Shown one piece after another: positions 1-9,022 of a DNA stretch of 64,000 nt. Numbering within the stretch: position 1 is the stretch's first letter; the number at the start of each line of letters is the position of its first letter. The position numbers were made by a program, and so were the translations under genes. The notes beneath the pieces were generated by a model. It was not told the origin of the DNA and ran no database searches. It saw only the letters and a list, made by a program, of their open reading frames with translations. Source of the DNA: an uncultured Lachnospiraceae bacterium (GTDB lineage Bacteria > Bacillota > Clostridia > Lachnospirales > Lachnospiraceae); the NCBI GenBank assembly GCA_910589265.1, contig CAJUTQ010000074.1, forward strand, positions 108,054-172,053. Direction: 5' to 3'.

Positions 1-324
1 TATTACTTGGCAGAAATTTTTTTGCTTTATGAAAACATCATTGTTCATCAAAACAATAAAGTCTGCCTTTAATATTGTTTTTGCATATCGAAACCCAATA
101 TTATTTCCCCTAGCAAATCCTAAATTTTTTTTACTTACCAATACTTTTACCGCTGAATACATTTTAAATATTTTGTGTAGCTCTCTTCCACTTCCATCTA
201 AAGATCCATTATCCACTATTAAAATATAATAATTTTGGTAGTTTACATTTTTTAAAATCGCTTCAACAGATTTTTTTGTTACATTTAATGACTTATAATG
301 TAATATAATAAATACAATTTTCAC
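1..324 (-). CDS. Glycosyltransferase family 2, N-terminal part (runs off window)
   Basis: The first 108 residues of a GT2 enzyme are visible; the rest lies beyond the left edge. The GTG start at 324 is preceded by a good ribosome site (GGAGAA, 6 bases away). The sequence shows the GT-A nucleotide-binding fold: an opening strand with HYKSLNVTKKSVEAI, then VDNGSLDGSG, then KNLGFARGNNIGF, then an LMNND motif in the place of the metal-binding DXD. This pattern is usual for rhamnosyltransferase-type GT2 proteins (WbbL/RfbF group). The rhamnosyltransferase-like neighbour at 1769 fits that, but the acceptor and donor cannot be read from this fragment. It is probably the last visible gene of the minus-strand operon that starts near 12465. 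Confidence 0.85.
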   Translation of the reverse strand, partial: MKIVFIILHYKSLNVTKKSVEAILKNVNYQNYYILIVDNGSLDGSGRELHKIFKMYSAVKVLVSKKNLGFARGNNIGFRYAKTILKADFIVLMNNDVFIKQKNFCQVI

Positions 325-383
325 AAAGTTCTCCAATAAAATACGTAATTTTTATTATAACATAATTCTCTTCAATAAACAAA

Positions 384-1709
384 TCAGATATATTTATAAA
401 GCTTTTTCATTTCTTTTACATGACTGTCCATACAAAAAGGGAAATTCATCTTACAAATGTTCTCGTTCCATCTTTTTAATATTCCCCTATCTCCATAGAT
501 GGAATTCAAAATCCTATATAAATCCCCATCCCCCGTTCCATATGACGTACCCTTATCTTTTATCCAATCCTTTGCTCCCACATACTCACTGGCAATAACA
601 GGCACTCCGTAACTCAAAGCTTCCAAAACAACAAAACCATAAGTTTCCTTCCACAGACTAGGGACGACTAACACATCTGTATGATTCATAATATTTCCTA
701 TTGCATCATAACTATATCTGGGATGTATTTTAACAAAAGGCTCTTTTTTTGTTAAGGGGAAAAAAATATTTAAAAGAAATTGCTTTTTTCCTTCCTTCCA
801 CATGTCTGTTAACGCCTTATACAAAACTTGGAAGCCTTTATGTGGCAATAAATCTCCTAAATACGTAATTTTCAGCACACTGTCTCTATATTTTTTTCTT
901 ACCCTGTGATCTTGAATGTCCCTATGGGTTATAGGAAGAATAGCTCCTTTGACCTTTATCCCCCTGTCTTCAAATACTTCTTTTGCCAAAGTGCTGCTGT
1001 AATGAATAATATTTATTTGGTAAAAAATACTTCTATAATACTGAGCCAGCCTCCCATATTCCCTGCCTCCTTTTTTCTTTGCCTCGTCCCCCCCTGTTCC
1101 TCTCTCTATCATTTTTTTCTTGCCATAACTGCGCAGAGTTTTAATTACAAAGCCTTCCTTCCATCTTTTATAAATGCCTGACTGTAAAATAACAATTTTC
1201 CAAAAATCCAACCCTGTTTCATTACAGATGACACAACGGTTCCCCATCCCTGGACATACTTTATCCTTATAGAAAAAATTCACTTTAGGGCATAATCCAA
1301 AATAATCATGGGCCGTATAAATAATTGGAATATGAAGTTTAACTCCAGCTTCAAAAAACTCCCGATGGATCCCCATAAGAGTATGTACATGGATAACATC
1401 AGGACAAATCTTTCTCAAAAAGTCTAAATAAAGGGAAATTTCTCCCTTTGAGGTAAATGGATGGACATCTTTCACTCCATTTAATAAAGGGACAGGCTTT
1501 GGATTTAAAAGCTCATAATTTTCAATATGATAGTAAGATAACTGTCTTTTTATTATTGTCTTCCTATTCCAGACAAGGTATCTTCCAGGCCATAAAAGGG
1601 CAACGCTGTCCCCAGCTTCTGCCTGACTTAACATTAAATCCGTAGCATACTTTGTCAATCCTCCTGTCCTATAGGGAGGAAGTCCTAATGTATAATGCAA
1701 TACTCTCAT
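384..1709 (-). CDS. Glycosyltransferase family 4 (GT-B fold)
   Basis: A cytoplasmic GT4 enzyme that probably adds one sugar to the lipid-linked glycan. It opens with VLHYTLGLPPYRTGGLTKY, including the glycine-rich acceptor loop, and ends with the donor-site motif ETYGFVVLEALSYGVPV, which carries the two glutamates of GT4 enzymes. A cysteine cluster lies after a TAHDYFGLCPK segment (four cysteines across about 28 residues); this also occurs in the GT4 at 39740. I chose the ATG at 1709 because GGTGAT lies just upstream; ATGs at 1715 and 1721 are alternatives. The sugar is not predictable. It lies between the WchF-like gene and the GT2 in the same operon. Confidence 0.85.
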   Translation of the reverse strand: MRVLHYTLGLPPYRTGGLTKYATDLMLSQAEAGDSVALLWPGRYLVWNRKTIIKRQLSYYHIENYELLNPKPVPLLNGVKDVHPFTSKGEISLYLDFLRKICPDVIHVHTLMGIHREFFEAGVKLHIPIIYTAHDYFGLCPKVNFFYKDKVCPGMGNRCVICNETGLDFWKIVILQSGIYKRWKEGFVIKTLRSYGKKKMIERGTGGDEAKKKGGREYGRLAQYYRSIFYQINIIHYSSTLAKEVFEDRGIKVKGAILPITHRDIQDHRVRKKYRDSVLKITYLGDLLPHKGFQVLYKALTDMWKEGKKQFLLNIFFPLTKKEPFVKIHPRYSYDAIGNIMNHTDVLVVPSLWKETYGFVVLEALSYGVPVIASEYVGAKDWIKDKGTSYGTGDGDLYRILNSIYGDRGILKRWNENICKMNFPFCMDSHVKEMKKLYKYI

Positions 1710-1768
1710 ATTCATCACCATATCTTTTTCTTAGCCCAATTCTTCTGTGTAGAACTTAAAGCTTCTCT

Positions 1769-2935
1769 CTATACTACATCTTTTCCAATAAATCGTTTTT
1801 CGTATTTTTCAACTACCCCTTCCCAAGTATACCCCTTTCTCACTCGCTCCTTTGCCGCTGCCTCATATGCCTTTATTTTCGTTTCTGGAAACTCATCTAC
1901 ATCTGTAATAAGTTTCCTTAAACTTCCTTCTCTCTTATTCCAGTAAAGGGCTCCCTCTTCTCCTACCTCTCTGTTAAATCCAACATCTAGCAATAAGTTC
2001 AAAGGTGTTGTGGCCATTGCCTCTAAAAGGGAAGGATTGGTGCCTCCTACTTCATGCCCATGGATATATCCATAGGCATTCTCTCGAATTTTTTTTAATA
2101 ATTCTCCATGATAAACTACGCCCACAAATTTTATTCTTGGATCTTTTTCATAAGGGACATGCTCTTTTATTCTCTTTTCTAACTTTTTATTATCTGCCTT
2201 TGTGATAATCACCAAGTCTTTTTTTGTTCTAGAAGCGCAAAACTCTTTGATCATTCTTTCATAATTATTTTCTGGCACAAAACGGCCGACAATCAAATAA
2301 TAATTTTTAGGAGAAACTCCATTTTTTTTCTGCCACTTTTTCCATTCTTTCCCATTATCTGATATTTTAGATATTCCTGTTTCTGCCCCATAAGGAATAA
2401 ACATCGTCTTTGGCTTATAATCCTTATACTGTTTCTTAATATAAGACTCAATATGCTTGGAATCGCAAATAACCAGATTTGCATTTTTAACCATCCATTT
2501 TTCTGATATTTTCCAATATCCTTTTATCCACTTATTCCACTTGCCCCTCATCCATTCATGTCCATCTGGATTCACAAAAATACGTGCCCTCATCTTCTTA
2601 AATGCCCTTTGAAAAAAAGGGAGAAAAGGGCCGATACGGCATGCTAAAATATAAACGACTGGTTGTTGAATTTTATATTTACGAATATATATTAGGCAGT
2701 AAAATGCTGCCGCTAAATCATAGTATACCGCCTTTGCAGGCCCAATATTAGGCGCCTTGATAGAAAAGCATCTTGCTCCTTCATATTGGAATTCTTTCTT
2801 TTGTCCTCCTATACAAGCTACATGATATTGAATATGAGGATCCTTCTTATAAAAAACCAATTTCTCTACAAAGGTCTCAAACCCTCCATATTTTGCTGGA
2901 ATTCCTTTAGAACCAATAATAAATACATGCTGCAT
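1769..2935 (-). CDS. WchF/RgpA-like rhamnosyltransferase (DUF1972 plus GT4)
   Basis: The N-terminus reads VFIIGSKGIPAKYGGFETF, the hallmark of DUF1972 glycosyltransferases such as WchF/Cps2T and RgpA, which add L-rhamnose to a lipid-linked sugar. Further signs are HEWMRGKW near residue 125 and the donor-site run EVGGTNPSLLEAMAT near residue 310. Length (388 residues) matches the family. From known members it probably forms a beta-1,4 or alpha-1,3 rhamnose bond on the cytoplasmic face; linkage and acceptor are inference. It lies after the membrane-protein genes of the same operon, and it suggests that the left block makes a rhamnose-containing wall polysaccharide. No dTDP-rhamnose genes are in the window. 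Confidence 0.82.
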   Translation of the reverse strand: MQHVFIIGSKGIPAKYGGFETFVEKLVFYKKDPHIQYHVACIGGQKKEFQYEGARCFSIKAPNIGPAKAVYYDLAAAFYCLIYIRKYKIQQPVVYILACRIGPFLPFFQRAFKKMRARIFVNPDGHEWMRGKWNKWIKGYWKISEKWMVKNANLVICDSKHIESYIKKQYKDYKPKTMFIPYGAETGISKISDNGKEWKKWQKKNGVSPKNYYLIVGRFVPENNYERMIKEFCASRTKKDLVIITKADNKKLEKRIKEHVPYEKDPRIKFVGVVYHGELLKKIRENAYGYIHGHEVGGTNPSLLEAMATTPLNLLLDVGFNREVGEEGALYWNKREGSLRKLITDVDEFPETKIKAYEAAAKERVRKGYTWEGVVEKYEKRFIGKDVV

Positions 2936-3013
2936 TTTTCTAAGGCCTTTCTTATTGGATTTTTATCTCTATAAAACTTCATTTAGTATAGCAGAAAGTA
3001 CATAAAAGGACAA

Positions 3014-4732
3014 CTATTTCTTTTCTTCTTCTACCTTATATATATGGAATCCAAAGGCCTCTTCTACCTCTTTGGCTTTTGTGTTTACCCCATAATGTTC
3101 CTTTATATAAAGGAGTTTTTCTTTTATAAAAAAATTATCCACAACAAGAGCCTCCGGCACCATATATGCCCCTTTATAGCAATTGTCTATCCCATATTTT
3201 TTTAGTATATTTAAAGCTATTGGGGAATTGGTCATCCATGTTCCAAAAGAACTCACATTGTCATAACAACCTATTTCTTCGGGAGAAAACACAGTCCACT
3301 GATAAAAAGTCGGATCTGTAAAAGTATCTATCAAATAGAAATGTTCTTTGTCCCTGCTAATCATCTCATTAAACTGGCTTATTCTACTCATGCTTTCTCT
3401 TACTTCTCTCTTGTAATCAAACGTATTTTTCATCCATATTCCTGCATTTAGAAATATAAGCACTCCCAAAAGAACTTTCATAGCTGTTTTTCCTTCTCCC
3501 AAACTGCTCTCCACCTTATTTTCCCAATAAAAAACTAGAAGAAAAAACATTCCCATGAAAAAAATAACCGATGTTCTGTACGTCCACCTTCCTTTCAATA
3601 AGAAATACCCTGTCAGCAAAAAAAATAAACAAAGGCCATAAACAGCAGGAAGCAAGTCCCTTCTTTTTCCATAAAAGATTTTTATGAGAAACATGGACAC
3701 CCCGCCTATGACATACGTATTTAAACTGTATAAAAACTTATACAACTCCCCTGCGTAATCTCTTACAAATTTGCTTATTGTTTCCCCTGTTATTGGAACA
3801 TTTGTAGCATCCAAGATATTTTCCAGCCATTCTAAATGAAATATGTCTGGGGCTGCAAACTGCCAAGTGGAATAGGAGAGGACATCGTTCTCACTCACCC
3901 CTTCTCCCTCAAATACTTCTCCAAAACGTACATAATCTAACTTTTGATAATCCATGACTTCTTCTCTTTTTTTGTTAAAAGCCCAGTACTCTTTCCATCC
4001 TTCCGTTCTTTTATAGGAAGAGAGATTCACATTCTCCAAAAAAAAGATGAACCCGAAAAAGCATGCAAAAACAAGGACGTAATTTCTTAAAACCTCCTTC
4101 TTCTCCTTTTTCTCAATCTCTGGCCTTTTCCATAATTTATATAGTTGAAAAATTCCTACTCCTGCCCCAAAAGGCAAGGTTACAAGGAAACTCTTAAATC
4201 GTAAACAACTGCTCACTATGCCAAGCAATATGCCTACTCCTATACTCTTTTTGCTTTTTCTATCAACACCATAAAAGAGCAAAGCATACGCCCCAAAGGC
4301 AGCAATGGCCCCTGTCTTTGTATATTGGAGAGCCACATATCCTTCTGTAAAAAAGGCAAGTAAGAAGATCAAGGCAGTAAAATAGCCGTCTCCTTCTCTT
4401 TTACTCCTCGCCAAAACATAGGTAATTCCAGTAAAGGCACTGAACAAAACTCCATATTGTACAAGGGAATACCAACGGATAGAGGGGCAAAGCCCATAAA
4501 GAAGCTTCAATAACTTCCCTGCAAAAATACTCATATATACAAGGTGTTCTTCCCTTTGACCATACGCCCCTTCTGCCATGAGAGCCATAATAGCGTCATC
4601 ATTTGTCTCAAAATAAGGATGAAAAAGAAAAATACTTATTAAAAGAAAAAAAGCATTCATGATGAGCCAAAAAAGCAAAGGCTTTTTTTCCATTTTCTTT
4701 CCTAATTTCAGAACAAATTCATCTATTTTCAT
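3014..4732 (-). CDS. Multi-spanning membrane protein, GT-C-like
   Basis: A 572-residue protein with roughly ten or more hydrophobic segments. The first outer loop has the acidic motif FETNDDAIM, and the C-terminal 120 residues form a soluble tail. This layout (acidic loop after the first helix, many helices, outer C-terminal domain) resembles GT-C enzymes that use polyprenyl-phosphate sugars outside the membrane, but I do not recognise a named family. The ATG at 4732 has AGAGGTGG four bases upstream; the ORF also offers ATG at 4753, which would overlap the preceding gene by 8 bases. It is tightly linked to the gene at 4746, so the two proteins probably act together. Confidence 0.7.
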   Translation of the reverse strand: MKIDEFVLKLGKKMEKKPLLFWLIMNAFFLLISIFLFHPYFETNDDAIMALMAEGAYGQREEHLVYMSIFAGKLLKLLYGLCPSIRWYSLVQYGVLFSAFTGITYVLARSKREGDGYFTALIFLLAFFTEGYVALQYTKTGAIAAFGAYALLFYGVDRKSKKSIGVGILLGIVSSCLRFKSFLVTLPFGAGVGIFQLYKLWKRPEIEKKEKKEVLRNYVLVFACFFGFIFFLENVNLSSYKRTEGWKEYWAFNKKREEVMDYQKLDYVRFGEVFEGEGVSENDVLSYSTWQFAAPDIFHLEWLENILDATNVPITGETISKFVRDYAGELYKFLYSLNTYVIGGVSMFLIKIFYGKRRDLLPAVYGLCLFFLLTGYFLLKGRWTYRTSVIFFMGMFFLLVFYWENKVESSLGEGKTAMKVLLGVLIFLNAGIWMKNTFDYKREVRESMSRISQFNEMISRDKEHFYLIDTFTDPTFYQWTVFSPEEIGCYDNVSSFGTWMTNSPIALNILKKYGIDNCYKGAYMVPEALVVDNFFIKEKLLYIKEHYGVNTKAKEVEEAFGFHIYKVEEEKK

Positions 4733-4745
4733 CCGTCCACCTCTT

Positions 4746-6260
4746 TTATTCATTCTTCTCCCTCAGGCATCCTACTACCCGCATAGTCATTGCATATATA
4801 ATAAAAGGGACTGCCTGGAGCATAACCCTGTTTCCAGAATCTCCTACTCCTTCCCTTAGCATCCCGTCCCTAGCCCAACAGACTGCTACTCCCAGCAAAA
4901 AATAACCAGTCCACACTAAATCCATGTAGCCAAAATGATATTGTTCCATTGGTAGGCTCAAAAGCAGAATAAACACAAAACATACGAAAAATCCCCACCC
5001 GCTTTGGTGAAAAAAATTAGCGGCAAATGCCTTTATGTTTTCGATATAAATAATAGGATTTAACAAGAGCAAAAGTAAATTTCCAAAGGCTAGGCCGCCC
5101 AATATAATGCCTGGCATCTGCTGCTCCAAATTCCATGGAAGGCGATGCCTTATAAAAGACAAGTAAATAAATAAGGCAGCTATAATCCCCATCTGTATCC
5201 ATGCCTTCTCTTTACTCAAAAACTGATATGCTGGATTTAACTCCATAAACATAAATATTTTCGTATAATAGGCCCCCTGAATTAGGGCTAAAGGAAGCAA
5301 ATAAACAAACAGCAGCCGTTTATTTCCATAAGTTAGCAGAGATATACATAAGATCAAAAAACAAAGGATCATTCCTCCCTCCATCCGAAGTGTAGACAAG
5401 ACGGCGGCGAAAATACCTGATGCAATATGAAAATCAATGCTCTTTTTTCCTTCTCCCTGCCCTCTCCATGCCAAATAAAAGACAAGAAAGAGAAATACCA
5501 TCATGTAATGATTGGACATCATCCATTTTTCCATAATAATAAAAGGAGCTGAAGTTGCTAAAAATAGACTGGACATTGCCGTTACAATAAGAGCCTTTTT
5601 TCGACTTAAACATTTTAAAGCCTCTTCATACACTGCCAGCACAAAAATAAGGAGAAAATTCAATCCTAAAAATCTCTGAATTCCGAAGCTTTGTTCAAAG
5701 CCAAAGAAGAAAGGCAAAGTGCCTAAAACTGCCGTTCCCTGTCCAGCATCTGTGAGAAACGAATCAAATACTGGCAGAAGTCTGCCCTTTTCCACAAGAA
5801 TCATTGGATACATAGAATAATAATAAACGGAATCATTGGAAATACTAACCCTTAGTAAACCAGAAACTGCTAAAATGGTGCCAGCAAAAACCAATACACT
5901 TCCAAAGCAAAAAAGCTTTAGAAGTTGCCATTTATTTTTCCAATCTTTATCCAATATTTGTCTCATATGATAGTAGGTATTCCTCCATATTCCAGCTAAA
6001 ACAGCTCCTAAGAGTACCAACATCCCAATGGTAGCAGGATGTAAAGGTATTCCTACAATAAGGAGAAAAAATCCCCCCAGCACCCAAAGACTAATTCCCA
6101 TTGGAAAACCTAGTAATAAGGCCCATGAATGAGGCATTCTTTCCCGAATAATATATAAAAAGATAACCCCAGTTAAATAAAGCCCCCAAATGACAAAAAC
6201 CTGCATGAGAAAATAGCCTTCCGTTAAATGGGAAAGGAGTTGCTCTATAGTTTCCTCCAT
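4746..6260 (-). CDS. Multi-spanning membrane protein, unknown
   Basis: A 504-residue protein that is almost entirely hydrophobic helices, with about a dozen predicted spans. An outer loop after the fourth or fifth helix reads VSISNDSVYYYSMYPMIL, so polar residues are placed as in GT-C proteins, but no family motif is clear. The ATG at 6260 has GGAGGTGG eight bases upstream. Its start shares a base with the stop of the 274-residue protein gene at 6260, which suggests translational coupling. Function is unknown; membership in a run of glycan-related membrane proteins suggests sugar transfer or export. Confidence 0.65.
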   Translation of the reverse strand: MEETIEQLLSHLTEGYFLMQVFVIWGLYLTGVIFLYIIRERMPHSWALLLGFPMGISLWVLGGFFLLIVGIPLHPATIGMLVLLGAVLAGIWRNTYYHMRQILDKDWKNKWQLLKLFCFGSVLVFAGTILAVSGLLRVSISNDSVYYYSMYPMILVEKGRLLPVFDSFLTDAGQGTAVLGTLPFFFGFEQSFGIQRFLGLNFLLIFVLAVYEEALKCLSRKKALIVTAMSSLFLATSAPFIIMEKWMMSNHYMMVFLFLVFYLAWRGQGEGKKSIDFHIASGIFAAVLSTLRMEGGMILCFLILCISLLTYGNKRLLFVYLLPLALIQGAYYTKIFMFMELNPAYQFLSKEKAWIQMGIIAALFIYLSFIRHRLPWNLEQQMPGIILGGLAFGNLLLLLLNPIIYIENIKAFAANFFHQSGWGFFVCFVFILLLSLPMEQYHFGYMDLVWTGYFLLGVAVCWARDGMLREGVGDSGNRVMLQAVPFIIYAMTMRVVGCLREKNE

Positions 6261-7084
6261 TATTTCTCCACCTCCTCTTCATAGTACTCTTTAGACATAA
6301 CATAAATATGTTCCAGGCTGTCCTCCTCCCATAATACAACCAGATCCCTGCTTTCTTCCAAACCTTTTAGACAGACATACATATGAATCTCAGAATCAAT
6401 GAAATGATTATAGTACCAATAATGGTTAAAATATCTCCCCATCTCTCCCTCATATTTGCTTAGAAGAAAAGAATAGCGCAGCATATCATTGACTGCTCCA
6501 AAATCTAAAAAATCTCTGTTCCTCACTTCCTCAGAAACTCTCTGTCCATTTAATGCATCATCTTGGACAACTTCTTTTGAAAAAGCTTCTACAAAATTAT
6601 ATGTATTCCAACCATGATAATAAGGATAAAAGTCAGACTTTCCACTTTTATAGTAATCATCTTTTGTCTTTTCTATTTCTTTCATGGATAATAAATTATC
6701 CCTCACTGAAACGGACTTATTTTTCAAAAGCAACCTGAAAAATAAGTCTGGATAAATTCCCTCTTCTAAAAATGTTTCATGGTACATAGCCTGTGTATGG
6801 TATTGATAAAAAGGCAGAATTCCATCAAGACGGAAAAGATTATATACAATATTTCCAAAAATCATGACAGCACTAATAAGAAGCAATGGAAAACTTTTGT
6901 TTCCCTTTCTTTTCTTAACCATAAGATAGCTGAACACCCCAAAAACTGCCATTATAAGAAAAACCTTCCTTGACAAGTACAAAGCTGCTATAAGAATTCC
7001 TGCTGCCAGGCAGATATCATGGATTCCTTTCTTCACTTTTGAAATATTCCATTTTTTCATGATGCTTCCCATGCCTTCCCTCAT
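6260..7084 (-). CDS. Membrane-anchored protein with outer C-terminal domain, unknown
   Basis: 274 residues: two or three hydrophobic helices in the first 90, then a soluble, acidic domain rich in tyrosine and phenylalanine, probably outside the cell. I do not recognise the domain. The ATG at 7084 overlaps the upstream stop in an ATGA arrangement; an internal ATG at 7060 with GGGAAG ahead is the alternative start. The large membrane proteins nearby carry comparable C-terminal outer domains, so this could act as a detached accessory domain for one of them. That is inference from context only. Confidence 0.6.
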   Translation of the reverse strand: MREGMGSIMKKWNISKVKKGIHDICLAAGILIAALYLSRKVFLIMAVFGVFSYLMVKKRKGNKSFPLLLISAVMIFGNIVYNLFRLDGILPFYQYHTQAMYHETFLEEGIYPDLFFRLLLKNKSVSVRDNLLSMKEIEKTKDDYYKSGKSDFYPYYHGWNTYNFVEAFSKEVVQDDALNGQRVSEEVRNRDFLDFGAVNDMLRYSFLLSKYEGEMGRYFNHYWYYNHFIDSEIHMYVCLKGLEESRDLVVLWEEDSLEHIYVMSKEYYEEEVEK

Positions 7085-7878
7085 TCCATAGCTGCTGAAA
7101 GCTTTCCTTCAGCTTTTGTACTTTTTTTTCGATAAAGATCATAGTGGCCAATATTATCATAAAATTCATAACCATAATCAGCTGGGGAATCACTAAAACC
7201 ATGTTGTTCAATATTAAAAACTAAAATATCAACATCATGGGCAGCAGCGTTTTTCGTAATGACTTCAATATCTGGCCACTGCTGGGCCATTTGTCCAGCT
7301 ACTTCCGCTGCTCCTTCCTCCCCTGCTCTTTTACTATAAATCTGTATATTGGATGAATACTGTCTAAAATATTGCTCTAAATCATTGGGAACAATGAGTT
7401 TTGCTTTTTTCTGATCTAAAAAAATTCTTTCGCTAATTTCTACTACGCTTTGGGGCACCCCATAAAGATTCTCAGGGAGTTTCATCCCATCATCTGTATA
7501 CACAGTCTCGCTTGTTAAAATAAGAATGAACCCTATACCTACTATTGCCCCTATCCGCTTTTTCGTCTCTTTCACCTTAAGTAATATTACAGTGAATAAA
7601 TAAGCAATGACAAATACAACGGGCAAAAATACATACATACGGGACACTGTATACAATTCTGTTTCTCCATAAAAAATAGGTATCCAGACAAATTCCATCA
7701 AAATTGGATTAAGCATAAAAAAAAGAAGAAAAAGGGAAGGATAAACAATTCGTATTCTCCATTCTTTCTGTTCTTCATGAAGCCATAAAATAAGCAGAGC
7801 AAGAAAAAAAACGGCCAATAAGGTACCATTTCCAGAAAGTTCTTTAAAATTAAAAATAACCCTTTCAATCCCATTCAT
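7081..7878 (-). CDS. C-terminal half of a split polytopic membrane protein (DUF6077-like)
   Basis: Four or five hydrophobic helices followed by a soluble domain that ends in FSDSPADYGYEFYDNIGHYD. The same tail, FSSSPGEYGYDFGGNFGSYD, closes the single-chain protein at 15883. That paralogue's N-terminus matches the ORF directly upstream here (7886-8968). The two ORFs therefore look like one gene of about 625 codons, split by a frameshift. The downstream frame stays open through the stop of the first ORF, and the two ORFs are separated by only seven bases. The ATG at 7878 has no strong ribosome site of its own. The family name is recalled, not searched; its function is unknown. Confidence 0.6.
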   Translation of the reverse strand: MNGIERVIFNFKELSGNGTLLAVFFLALLILWLHEEQKEWRIRIVYPSLFLLFFMLNPILMEFVWIPIFYGETELYTVSRMYVFLPVVFVIAYLFTVILLKVKETKKRIGAIVGIGFILILTSETVYTDDGMKLPENLYGVPQSVVEISERIFLDQKKAKLIVPNDLEQYFRQYSSNIQIYSKRAGEEGAAEVAGQMAQQWPDIEVITKNAAAHDVDILVFNIEQHGFSDSPADYGYEFYDNIGHYDLYRKKSTKAEGKLSAAME

Positions 7879-7885
7879 CTTTTCA

Positions 7886-8968
7886 TTACCACCCTTTCAC
7901 CACATAGTACAAAAGTCCATAACATACATTAGGAAGACAGCATAGGATCCCATAAAAGAAAGGTTTTACCTTCCTTCTGGAAATCCCATGAACTAGTCCA
8001 TAGGTTCCAACCATTGTGGTAGGAATTATCGCCGACATAGTTGTCATAAGACAAGAGGCTGTCATTGTACAGAAAAGAGCTGGATAATATATTCTATTTT
8101 CTTCTTCATCCATAATCAAGAGAAAAAGGGCAAAGATAAAAGGGATACAAAGAGCTGCCTGCATTCCTTTTCCCCACCATAACCCTGTCATTAACGAAGA
8201 CGTCAAATTTCCGTGAACGCCATAATGGCCATAGAGTACTACAAAACTTAAGACAAACATATACACTGCCCACTGTTTGTCATTGCCCCTAAAAAGCCTA
8301 TCCCCAATAATAGCAAAAATAAAATAAGCGTATATTATAAAAATAAAGGGGACAATCATATGCATAAAAATTGCAGGATGGGTCATGACTAATTTACTAA
8401 GAAGAGCCCAAAAAATGTTAATAGGAGCTACTGCATCTTTCCACATCTCCCCTACAGGCCTTCCTGTGTACTGGCCTGAAACTGGCTCAATCTTTAACAT
8501 AGTATTTGTGGAATAGGCGTCCACAGCAGTTGCTACATAACGAATATCGTCATAATGGTCAAACCATAAAAAGGCGATACTGACAGCCTGAAAGACAATA
8601 CTAATAAAAGTGAGAACAAGAATAAGACTTACATACTTCTCATCCCTCAGTCTGGAAACTCGCTCTCTCTGATATTGAAAAACCTCTTTCATCCTTTTTC
8701 TATTGATGAATATAGAGTAGATAAAAGCCGTTAGAACAATTCCTCCCCATGTGTAAGTAAACACATGGAGGGAGGCCCCTATAGCAATAATAAGAGGAAC
8801 CGCCAAAAGCTGTGCTAAGGCGAACATTGTCATCCATCCCATGATTGCTGCCATCAATATAGAGTGACGGTGGCGCCTCATCCATCTTGTCCATGTCATT
8901 CCTATCCCTGCTGGAATCATCACCATCCAGAAAAAAACAAGCATCATTTGTATTATATTCCCTAGCAT
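7886..8968 (-). CDS. N-terminal half of a split polytopic membrane protein (DUF6077-like)
   Basis: About ten hydrophobic helices. The first 100 residues (starting MLGNIIQMMLVFFWMVMIP) align by eye with the start of the protein at 15883 (MMMNFLQLLLLCVWLIFMP), and both have a conserved DxYxxTAVDAY-like or TASDAY segment followed by a partly conserved membrane region. The start at 8968 is preceded by AGAGG and matches the paralogue's start. The ORF stops inside what looks like a helix pair (reading YYVVKGW then TAA), and the continuation is found in the next frame at 7878. It may be a recent frameshift or two subunits; only the first is supported by the single-chain relative. Confidence 0.6.
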   Translation of the reverse strand: MLGNIIQMMLVFFWMVMIPAGIGMTWTRWMRRHRHSILMAAIMGWMTMFALAQLLAVPLIIAIGASLHVFTYTWGGIVLTAFIYSIFINRKRMKEVFQYQRERVSRLRDEKYVSLILVLTFISIVFQAVSIAFLWFDHYDDIRYVATAVDAYSTNTMLKIEPVSGQYTGRPVGEMWKDAVAPINIFWALLSKLVMTHPAIFMHMIVPFIFIIYAYFIFAIIGDRLFRGNDKQWAVYMFVLSFVVLYGHYGVHGNLTSSLMTGLWWGKGMQAALCIPFIFALFLLIMDEEENRIYYPALFCTMTASCLMTTMSAIIPTTMVGTYGLVHGISRRKVKPFFYGILCCLPNVCYGLLYYVVKGW

Positions 8969-9022
8969 ATCTCTACCTCTGCCTTTCTCCATAGTATATC
9001 ACGTCCTGAGTTAAAAATCCAC

